Assembly (NCBI GenBank): GCA_039105265.1
Contig: JAPFFF010000044.1
Location: forward strand, 868,001-932,000
Direction of reading: 5' to 3'
DNA: 64,000 nucleotides
DNA from: Tritrichomonas musculus
Taxonomy: Eukaryota; Parabasalia; Tritrichomonadida; Tritrichomonadidae
A program made the translations under genes and the position numbers. How positions within the stretch are numbered: the stretch's first letter is position 1; each line of letters starts with the position of its first letter. Shown here piece by piece: positions 42,456-50,573 of this stretch. The notes beneath the pieces are model-generated. The model was not told the DNA's origin. It ran no database searches and was given only the letters and a program-made list of their open reading frames with translations.

Positions 42456-43070
42456 ATGTCAGAAGGAGGAGTTATAGATTTTGTTACTATTAATGAATAT
42501 CCAGATTATGAAATATTAAATGATTTCCCTTTCACAATAAGAAGAAAAGATAATAAACATATTGTTAAAGAGAGTATAAATAATTGTGGATATGTAAGTG
42601 TTTGTATGAATGGTAATAAAATTAATAAGCATCAAATTATAGCAAAACAATTCTTATATAATGATGACCCAGAACATAAAATTTACGTAGATCATATTTC
42701 GAGAAACAAAACAGATTATCATTTATCAAATCTTCGTTGGTGTACAGCAAGTGAAAATATGAGAAATGCTTCATCAAGACATGGAGTTGAATATGTATTT
42801 GTTGATAATATACCTGATGATTCAATAGTTATAACACATTATGTTGTTAAGAATGAAAGAAGATATTTTGAAGAAAATGAATATTATTATTATTATAACG
42901 AAGAAACAGAAGAAGATGTATTTTATCAAAGAATAACTGATAATGTTTATAGAATAATGCATATTAATATAACAAAATGGGGACAAAAGTGTATAAGTAC
43001 AGTAGATATTAATCATCGAAAAACTACTTTATATATTCGTTCTTTCAAATATCAATATAATTTAATTTAA
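42456..43070 (+). CDS. HNH endonuclease with NUMOD4-like N-terminus
   Basis: 204 residues. Residues 14-35 (EYPDYEILNDFPFTIRRKDN) resemble NUMOD4. Residues 57-102 are an HNH core: NKHQIIAKQFLYNDDPEHK, then VDHISRNKTDYHLSNLRWC and TASENMRN. This is the order of phage-type homing and free-standing HNH_3 nucleases (H59, D79-H80, N92). The C-terminal 100 residues are Tyr/Glu-rich and unassigned. It lies just after the capsid gene and before a long repeat-rich gap, like a mobile free-standing endonuclease inserted between core genes. Such nucleases nick or cut DNA at specific sites. Confidence 0.82.
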   Translation: MSEGGVIDFVTINEYPDYEILNDFPFTIRRKDNKHIVKESINNCGYVSVCMNGNKINKHQIIAKQFLYNDDPEHKIYVDHISRNKTDYHLSNLRWCTASENMRNASSRHGVEYVFVDNIPDDSIVITHYVVKNERRYFEENEYYYYYNEETEEDVFYQRITDNVYRIMHINITKWGQKCISTVDINHRKTTLYIRSFKYQYNLI

Positions 43071-43180
43071 AAAAGTCTAACCATATTTTTGTTTTTGTTG
43101 AATAAAATCATTAAAAAGTGAAGAAGTGAGATTTCACTATTTTTTTATCACTTATATTAAATTTATATTTAAATTTTCAA

Positions 43181-43257
43181 CTTGATACTTAGCTCAATGG
43201 TAATTTCATGGATAAAAAGTTACGGGGTTCGAAAAATAGAAAGGACAACATTTTTTT
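43181..43257 (+). ncRNA. tRNA-like unit with A box, B box and T7 terminator (degenerate)
   Basis: tagctcaatgg at 43,190-43,200 fits the A box (D-arm) of tRNA genes and ggttcgaaaa at 43,226-43,235 fits the B box (T-loop). A run of seven T follows at 43,251-43,257, a pol III stop. The triplet CAT sits where an anticodon might be (ttcatgg), hinting at a tRNA-Met origin. The arms do not pair well and the A-to-B distance is short, so this is at most a decayed tRNA or tRNA-like element. Confidence 0.3.
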
Positions 43258-43265
43258 ATTTATAA

Positions 43266-43626
43266 TTACAAAGATAAAAATTCAATTAAGTATTCAAAAT
43301 AATTATTATAGTAATTGCAAAGATAAAAAATAATTATCTTAGTAATTGCAAAGATAAAAATTCAATAAGCATTCAAAATAATTACTTTTGCAAATGCAAA
43401 GATAAAAAAATAATTATCTTAGTAATTGCAAAGATAAAAATTCAATAAGCATTCAAAATTGAGAGTGCAAAGATAATTTCAATGATAAATCATTGATTTT
43501 GCAAAGATAAAAAAATAATTATTATAGTAATTGCAAAGATAAAAATTCAATAAAGTATCAAAAATAATTACCTTTGCAAATGCAAAGATAAAAAATAATT
43601 ATATTAGTAATTACAAAGATAAAAAC
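43266..43626. repeat. Iteron-like direct repeats, core gcaaagataaaaa
   Basis: About ten copies of (g/a)caaagataaaaa are spaced irregularly by 30-60 bp. They are embedded in alternating blocks: aattcaataagcattcaaaa, and aataattatcttagtaattg. Two copies are preceded by tttgcaaatgcaaag, a near-palindrome. The arrangement resembles iterons of replication origins or protein-binding arrays. Confidence 0.8.
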
Positions 43627-44003
43627 ATTTATAAAAATCTTCTAAATTGATGTATAATAATGGTTAAATTCTTTTTATTAGGTCCACGGTCTCTTTTTAT
43701 AGAATTAATAATAAATATATATTTATATGTAAGATTCAAAGTTAAATTAATGATAAATAAATAAATGATGTATGAAATAATATTTTATAGCTAAATTATC
43801 CTTATATATGATGATTTACTAACCTAAACTAAAAAAATGAAGGTTTTAAAAATAAGTGGATAAATGTCACTTTTTTAATTTTTTATTAAATTTTTTTATT
43901 TGATATTTTATTTTTATTTTTCTATTTTATATTTTTTTAATTTTTATTTTAAATTTTTTATATATTTTTTATCACGCTATTATACAACACCCAAAATACA
44001 AAA

Positions 44004-44411
44004 ATGGAATCAGCCACAATTGCTTTCGCAAAATATGCATCTAAAAAATTAAGAACATATGGTACCTATAAGTATGATATGTTTGCTGATATTTGTGATA
44101 AAGTATTAAATAATGATAAAGAAGCTTTCAATATAGTAACAAGATTTGTAAATTATAATTTAATGTGGATATTCAAACATCAAGAAAACCTATTAATAAG
44201 TGATGAAGATAAAAAAGAATATAGAAAAATAACTAAACAATTTGAAAAATATATGCGTAAAATAGATAAAGGGTTTAGTATTGTCTATCCTCTCTCTTTA
44301 TCAAAGAAGTTTGATGATGAAGTAGATATGTATTTCAGTTTTAATGAAGAAGGTAATAAGTATGTAAAAGAGTTTAATCTTAATAAATACAAAATAAATG
44401 ATGAAGATTAA
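44004..44411 (+). CDS. Hypothetical helical protein
   Basis: 135 residues, charged, mostly helical (SATIAFAKYASKKLRTYGTY, DEDKKEYRKITKQFEKYMRK), ending acidic. No family recognised. First gene after the 930-bp gap, followed 48 bp later by the conserved family 1 gene. ATG follows caaaatacaaa. Confidence 0.55.
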   Translation: MESATIAFAKYASKKLRTYGTYKYDMFADICDKVLNNDKEAFNIVTRFVNYNLMWIFKHQENLLISDEDKKEYRKITKQFEKYMRKIDKGFSIVYPLSLSKKFDDEVDMYFSFNEEGNKYVKEFNLNKYKINDED

Positions 44412-44459
44412 AAAACTCAAACTTTATTTTTGTATTTATATTTTTTATTTCAATCAAAA

Positions 44460-44912
44460 ATGGAAAATCAATTAAAGGTATATGATTATATCAATTTTAT
44501 TATTTCTTTAGCCGATAACCCTGAAGATTATAAAGACTGTAATTTTGCTATTCTTTGTGATAAATATCCTATTCAATTAAATCATAACAATTATCTAGCT
44601 AAAGTAATGTACATCTCTTTCAAAACAGATAAAACAATATGGAGAGTATATCCTGATAAGATAAAAGAATATGACATAGAACACATTGTATTAAGTACTA
44701 ACACAAGAAGAAGATTAAATTATAAAATGAATGAGTTCTTTGTTAATGGTTCAAATATAGAACAAAAATATGAGGAATATAGTTATTATAATTATTCAAT
44801 CGAATTAGTATCTAAAAAGACTAAAACAATGATAGAAGAATTACGTAAAAGATATGAATTAGATACACCTGAACTATTTATAGGAGAACATCAACCATTA
44901 GTACTTGAATAA
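44460..44912 (+). CDS. Conserved Maverick protein, unknown family 1 (inner copy)
   Basis: 150 residues from the ATG after caatcaaaa. Homolog of the outer gene at 23,788: both have a VYDYIN-type start, an LCDKYPI/LCERFPI core, a TRRRLN/LRRRIN strand and a YNYSIE motif. Same strand as the capsid gene here, so its place in the gene order differs between the elements. Function unknown. Confidence 0.7.
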   Translation: MENQLKVYDYINFIISLADNPEDYKDCNFAILCDKYPIQLNHNNYLAKVMYISFKTDKTIWRVYPDKIKEYDIEHIVLSTNTRRRLNYKMNEFFVNGSNIEQKYEEYSYYNYSIELVSKKTKTMIEELRKRYELDTPELFIGEHQPLVLE

Positions 44913-44961
44913 TTCGTTGGTCGGAATTCCGACCTACCTTTAATATCATATTTTTTTTGAA

Positions 44962-45396
44962 ATGAAAATGAATAAATACAGAAATCCCAATTCAACTACA
45001 GTAGGTGTTGAAGGTGCTATGTTTAATGAAGCTACTAAAACAGAAAAGAATATAGAGTTTAATCATTATGGTATATTTTCAAATGATAATACATATGCTG
45101 TTACTTTTAATCAAAGGATTAATAGACCACCAATAAAGTATATGGAGAATAAACCAGTAAAACCACCTAAATCAAATCAACATAAAACAAAACCTTTACA
45201 CGAACCTCCTGTTTCTATTACAGACGGTGGATATTTCATTAAAAAAGATAAAGCACCTAAAGCTCCTATTCTTCCTCCATACCTTAAGAAACCAGAGAGT
45301 TTAGGAGAAATACAAGGTAAAGCAAATGAAAGAAATAAAGGGCGAATAGGATACTTTAAACCAATTAATCTGAATAAAAAATATATACATTATTAA
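44962..45396 (+). CDS. Hypothetical Pro/Lys-rich protein
   Basis: 144 residues. YGIFSNDNTYAVTFNQRINR followed by a Pro/Lys-rich low-complexity part (PVKPPKSNQHKTKPLHEPP) and APILPPYLKKPESLGEIQGK. No domain recognised. Likely a small virion or scaffold protein. A second ATG six bases downstream is equally possible as start. Confidence 0.5.
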   Translation: MKMNKYRNPNSTTVGVEGAMFNEATKTEKNIEFNHYGIFSNDNTYAVTFNQRINRPPIKYMENKPVKPPKSNQHKTKPLHEPPVSITDGGYFIKKDKAPKAPILPPYLKKPESLGEIQGKANERNKGRIGYFKPINLNKKYIHY

Positions 45397-45430
45397 ACAT
45401 ACTTATTAGTTAACTTTTTTTGTAAAGTAA

Positions 45431-45961
45431 ATGATAAAGAAGAGATCATTAAATCAAGGTGCAATTAACGCAAATGTAAGTTTAGAGCCTCAAGCAGCTG
45501 CACAATCAACATCTAATATAAGTAATAATATCATTATCAATAAGAGAGATGATGGTAAAGAAGAAATAGTTATTACAAGAGATATAGAGTTAGAAGCGAA
45601 AGAGGAAGAAGAATTAAAAGATCCTAAATACATAATACTTGAAACATATGCTAATATATTATTAAATCAAGACAAAGCTTTAATAGCTAATCTCATATCA
45701 AAGAATTGTATTATTGTTCCTTCTACATCTTTATCTAATATTATTAAAGCTATTGTTAAAGCCGAATCAGTTGAAATTAGTTTAGATGAAGATATTAAAT
45801 GTTGTAGTTCAAAAGTAAACCCAATTCGAAAAATAGAAGCTATAAAGATTGTAAATGATAATGGAGAAGTGTGTACTGATTTTAAACAAGTATATAATAG
45901 AGAATATAATGAGTTAGTTAATAAATATCATCTTTGTCTAAAATATGGAATAAATATGTAG
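45431..45961 (+). CDS. Conserved Maverick protein, unknown family 2 (inner copy)
   Basis: 176 residues. Disordered first 75 residues, then the domain shared with the outer gene at 25,432: VPSTSLSNIIKAIVKAESVE, LDEDIKCC, a strand KIVNDNGEVCTDFKQVYN, and YHLCLKYGINM at the end. The pair of cysteines after the acidic strand is conserved. Function unknown. Confidence 0.65.
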   Translation: MIKKRSLNQGAINANVSLEPQAAAQSTSNISNNIIINKRDDGKEEIVITRDIELEAKEEEELKDPKYIILETYANILLNQDKALIANLISKNCIIVPSTSLSNIIKAIVKAESVEISLDEDIKCCSSKVNPIRKIEAIKIVNDNGEVCTDFKQVYNREYNELVNKYHLCLKYGINM

Positions 45962-46005
45962 TATTAATTTTAATCTTTTTAATTTATATTTTTATTTTTA
46001 TAGAA

Positions 46006-46314
46006 ATGTCAAATAAAATAGATCTAACACAATTCAATCAAACAAAGGTGATAAAGAAATTAACCAAATCTAAAAATATAATTGAAGAAGAACCTAAAAT
46101 AGAAAATGCAATCGCTGCGAGCTCTAACGCCTCGTTTGACACTCGGAAAACGCGCGAAGCCGTAACAAAAAGAGGAAGAAAGAGTAAGTATATGAGTCAA
46201 GAAGAAAGATTAGAAGCTAGAAGATTACAACAAAAAGAATATAGATTAAGAAAGAAACAAGAATTAGAAGAGTTAAAGAAGATTGCAGCAACTGTTTTAA
46301 CCAATAAGGAATAA
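46006..46314 (+). CDS. Small basic protein
   Basis: 102 residues from the ATG at 46,006 (MSNKIDLTQFNQTKVIKKL). The C-terminal half is a strongly basic helix (RGRKSKYMSQEERLEARRLQ, EYRLRKKQELEELKK), reminiscent of a bZIP-like or DNA-condensing helix. A stretch with higher GC (gctgcgagctctaacgcctc, about 46,115) lies in the middle. Last plus-strand gene before the convergent polymerase locus. Confidence 0.5.
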   Translation: MSNKIDLTQFNQTKVIKKLTKSKNIIEEEPKIENAIAASSNASFDTRKTREAVTKRGRKSKYMSQEERLEARRLQQKEYRLRKKQELEELKKIAATVLTNKE

Positions 46315-46347
46315 GAAAAAACAAAAATAATATAATTGTTTTTAAAA

Positions 46348-49300
46348 TTAGAACTTTATTTTTCGTTCAAATTGAGGTAGATTAATTTGTTGATAAGATG
46401 ATGATTTTCTAAAGCAATTTGCACCATCTAATAAATTAAATGTAATTTCTTCTCCTTTATACATTCTTTCATATAACTCTTCAACTGAAATACCTAATCT
46501 CTTACATTTGTTTAAGATACATTGTTTCGGTATACCTTTCATACGGATATGATATCCTTCATTTCCATTTTCATCAGCGAGAATATCAAGATATGATTTC
46601 TTTCCTAATGCTATTAATTTTCTAGAATAAACAGATCCTACAGCACCATCAAATGAATCGAAATCACAATGAAACTGAGTCATCTTTTTACCTATTAATT
46701 CTTTTCCATATTTTTGCTTAAATATCTGAGCAATTCTTGGAATATCAATATCTTTTAAATGAAGGCTGTCACAATCAGTGTAGTATATATCTATTCCATT
46801 TTGTTCAGCTGTACTTATTACTCTATTCATTAAATGTTTACTATATGATAAAACAGTTGCTCCAAATTGAGGGAGATTAAAGTGATTGTTAATAGGTTTT
46901 ACTTTTTTAACATATATGTTATCGATTTCTTTGTTCTCTATCACCTCTGTTATATAATTATAGTGTTTCCATATATATTTGATTGCATTATTTTTGGGAA
47001 TACATTTTGTTTCTGTTGTTGTTGCTTTTAATATTGATTTTCCGTAAATAGAATTAAGAAGTAGTTTTATAGTTTGTTGTAATGGGTTCTTAGCATCTTG
47101 ATATCTTTTTCTAAGACTAAACAATTTTTCTATAAATACATTAATCTTATTATTAAATCCTTCATTAAAATAGTATCCTCTAATAAACTCATAATCAAAT
47201 TCATAAAAATCCAATAAATCAAGAAAAGCTCTCTTATCTATATAAAAGTTATTAATTGGATTATTATTAAATATTTTGGATCCGCTTTCATTTCTACTAT
47301 ATATCTGACCAAATTTATAAGGTTTATTAGATTTGCATTTTATTTTTGTTATGTTTATTTCAATAAAGAACTGATCATATTTTAGTAATTCTTCAGTAGT
47401 TATTGGTGATGATATTATTTTTGGTGTTCCTTTAGCTATACCTGGCATAATAGACATTGCACTAGGATATAATGAAACAGCATCAAAATCTTGTATTCTA
47501 TCTTCTATATATTGCTTTTCATTATTAGCTGTCATAGTTCTTCCACCATTAACACATCTTAAGATAAAGCTTTGTGGTTTTCCGCTTAATTGATAACACT
47601 CATCAAAACAACCAAATCTAAAAGCATAATAATAACCAATAGCACTAATAGAGATAAAGTTATGAACATTAGGCATATCTGTCTTCGTTTGTTTAAATAC
47701 TTCAACCAAATCTCTATTAAATTTCTCTACTCCTTTCATTAATACAATACAATCAAGCTTACAATAATATATAGCGTACTTCATTATATCTATTTTCATG
47801 TTATCATATGCACCACAAGCTTTAGCATTATTTATTAGTTGTTTCCAATTTTCTTTAATTTGTTTAAATTCCATTTTATCCTGATTCTCTAAATAATATT
47901 GTAATTGAAATTCAAGTACACTTACATATTGTCTTTTTATATTCTTTTCTGTATATATCTTATAAGCCATTACCTCTTTATGAACATTTAGTTGAAACAT
48001 TTTACCAAATGAAGCTAAAGCAGCAGGTATAATGGAATAGCTATTTCTAAATGTTAATCTCTTCTCTATTACAGTCATTTTTATCATTTCTTCGTTTATT
48101 TGATTCAATTTCTTTATACTTTGTCATCACTATTTGTAGTATTGTACCATTTCTCTCTGTTAGCTGTACATCCCATCCTGGTGTATTAATAAAGAAACAA
48201 GCATCATATTTCAGGTTATGAAAGTAAGTTAATGAATTGTTTTCTAATGAGTTTAATAATCTATCTGAGATATTAGGACCATCAAATATCATTTTATGTA
48301 TTAATTCTTTTGTTCTATATACAGTGATATTAAGATAAGGTCTATGAGGTGAGACAGTAGTATCAGTTTCAAAATCAGAATAATATATCTTAGTCCATTC
48401 TCTCTCCTTTTTCATTTCTGACGATGAATCTAGTAATTTCGTACATAAATCATGATCATAGTTAAGGTCAGTAAAATCATTTAAATTATTATTATACTCA
48501 TTTGTTGCTAATATATTCATTTCACAACTCTTTATCTCTCTAAATTTTCCTTCTTTAAATAGTTTGCGAAATATTGTCATAGGTTTCATTCCATTTAATG
48601 GTTTATATATCATATAATGATTCTTGTATAATAATAAATCTACAGTTCTATTAAAATCTTTTGCCCATTCTTTCTTTCTTGTATCTATCTTTATTTGTTG
48701 TTGATGTTTAATATCATATTGCTCTTCTATACGCCTAACAATAAAATGACATTTGAAGTATTTTGATATCTCATATATCAGGTTATTAGGGACTAAACGT
48801 GTTTTGACCATATACCTTAAATGATTGATTTCATCTTCTGTAAATACATTTGATTGAATACAAGCATATACTAAACAATTATCTTTATAATTCTTTTTAT
48901 CTATGGTCTTAAATATTTGATATTGAGTTAAATCTAAATCAGATAAATTGATATAAGGAAAGAATCCACCTTCAGGGTTTTCTCTATAATCTTCATCTAT
49001 CTCTATTTCTTCTTCGTATAACTGTCCTTTATTATCTTGTTTATCGACTGCAAATGTTGTTTTTCTTCCATTCCTTTTATTATGAATGAAGAGTAATTGA
49101 TATTTAGATGGAATAAATGAATTGCCTATATAAGGGTTATTATCAGAACAATCATAATTTAAATCTATTGTACCTGATATGTGTCCTATAGTTGAATCTA
49201 TCTTTCTCTCTTTCGATAAAGTAAACCATTTATATTGTTCTCCGTCTAATGATTCACTTTTAACTACAACCTTCTTTTTATTATTCTTCTGTAAATGTCT

Positions 49301-49513
49301 TAATGTTTCTGTAAATGCTAATCTCTTATCTTCATCTTCTCCTATATCTATCTCAAATGATATCTCTTTATTAGCTTTTGACATAAACTCTCGTAAATAT
49401 TTCTTGAACTTAGCTTTATCTTTCACGTCCTTTATTCTTTGTTTGTATTCTTTTCTAGCTTCTGTTTTTGCAGCTGAATAAAGGTCAACTGAAATGTCAA
49501 ACAAATAACTCAT
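46348..49513 (-). pseudogene. polB: Protein-primed DNA polymerase B, inner Maverick, looks broken
   Basis: Locus for the element's replicative polymerase. The N-terminal region carries a Cys/His pair (KDNCLVYAC at about 211-218 and KNHYMIY at 297-303) that looks like a papain/OTU-type module. Exonuclease motif I is YYSDFETDTT (D380/E382) and Exo II is YFHNLKYDACFF. Polymerase motifs are DFDAVSLYPSAM (A), LLLNSIYGKS (B) and IYYTDCDSLHL (C). This is the Polinton order. It looks broken, with about one break. In the family the enzyme copies linear DNA from a terminal-protein primer. Confidence 0.88.
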
Positions 49514-49570
49514 TTTCTAGAAAATAAAAATAATAAAATATCACGCTAAAATAATTATATTTATATTTTT

Positions 49571-50326
49571 TTATTTTGTTAATACGTCATATACATCAGC
49601 ATTTGTACTTGGTTTTGTTTTTAATGTTATAAATAATGGAGACTTAAGTATAACAGGTTGAAACATAAAATCAACTAATCTCATTTCAAGATATTTTAAT
49701 GAATCTGTATTTACTTTTATTTTTATTGGTTTAGCCATATCATATGATACTATTAAAGCTTCTTGATCTAATATCATTGTATCTATGTTTGCTATAATAC
49801 TAGGAGTATATTCTTGATCTCCTATTGTAGAATGTGCTGCTATACCTTGTAATGAAACCAAATATAATTTATTAGCAAAATCTAATATAGGTAGATCAGG
49901 TACTTTACATTCAATACCATTAGTAAATACATAACCTTTTTTAGTATTAAATAAACCAGTAATCAGTTTTGCTCTATGACTTCCTTCTTTGAATGATATA
50001 GATTGATTAGGTTTTAATGATATTGTTCTGTTGTTGATGTTCTTGAACTCAATAATCTTTGCATTAGCATCACCTATTTTTTGATTAGAGTTCAAATAAT
50101 TTACTAAATACGAATATGAATAATTATACATCTCCTCAAATTTTATTAATATTTCTCCATTTTTTGTTTCAAATATTAGATAATCATCTTCAGTTGTCAT
50201 TAGAATATTGGCTTTAGTATTAATAGATGAAACATAGTATTTAACAAATTCACATTTCCATGGTATATCGATATTTAGTCTTACTGTATTATAATTTTCA
50301 GGTTTACTTTGAATTGAATACAACAT
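49571..50326 (-). CDS. Minor capsid / penton-like candidate
   Basis: 251 residues, beta-rich throughout (RLNIDIPWKCEFVKYYVSSI, YLIFETKNGEILIKFEEM, TISLKPNQSISFKEGS). The C-terminus LKYLEMRLVDFMFQPVILKS with LFITLKTKP has the acidic-turn, strand, strand ending typical of Polinton penton (single jelly roll) proteins. Assignment is by this pattern only. It starts head-to-head with the small gene at 50,346, separated by 19 bp. Confidence 0.5.
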   Translation of the reverse strand: MLYSIQSKPENYNTVRLNIDIPWKCEFVKYYVSSINTKANILMTTEDDYLIFETKNGEILIKFEEMYNYSYSYLVNYLNSNQKIGDANAKIIEFKNINNRTISLKPNQSISFKEGSHRAKLITGLFNTKKGYVFTNGIECKVPDLPILDFANKLYLVSLQGIAAHSTIGDQEYTPSIIANIDTMILDQEALIVSYDMAKPIKIKVNTDSLKYLEMRLVDFMFQPVILKSPLFITLKTKPSTNADVYDVLTK

Positions 50327-50345
50327 TATTTAATTTCAAAATAAA
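50327..50345. promoter_or_regulatory. 19-bp head-to-head spacer (bidirectional start region)
   Basis: tatttaatttcaaaataaa separates the ATGs of the penton-like gene (minus) and the small acidic gene (plus). ttcaaaataaaATG on the plus side resembles a TCA initiator. Confidence 0.5.
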
Positions 50346-50561
50346 ATGTCATTGGTACTATATTCATGTAAAAGCAAAGTAGCATCAAAACTCAAATCTA
50401 ATGATATTGAGATAAATATTGATGAAGATGAACTAAGTATAAAAAATACTATTAATCCTGATGAAATGGTACACTTTAATTGTTTATATAATAAAGCAGA
50501 GATAGATGAAAAATTAATTGGTGATTATCTAGAGAAACATGGAGGATTAGAGTCATTTTGA
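50346..50561 (+). CDS. Small acidic protein
   Basis: 71 residues (SNDIEINIDEDELSIKNTIN, NKAEIDEKLIGDYLEKHGG). Lies 12 bp upstream of the giant spike gene on the same strand, so it may share its transcript or promoter. The YNKAEIDEKLIGDYL part recalls short fiber-shaft repeats. Function unknown. Confidence 0.5.
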   Translation: MSLVLYSCKSKVASKLKSNDIEINIDEDELSIKNTINPDEMVHFNCLYNKAEIDEKLIGDYLEKHGGLESF

Positions 50562-50573
50562 ACACTTAATATA

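Larger units (their letters stand above)
43071..44003. other. 930-bp repeat-rich gap in the inner Maverick
   Basis: The longest gene-free stretch of the element. It holds a tRNA-like pol III unit (43,181-43,257) and an iteron-like block (43,266-43,626), followed by about 370 bp of A/T-rich DNA without a gene. A replication or recombination site is possible but not shown. Confidence 0.6.

Noticed and set aside
44430-44912. Adenain-like protease in the small-gene cluster
   Set aside because: No His-Asp/Glu-Gln-Cys order is visible in this or neighbouring small proteins.
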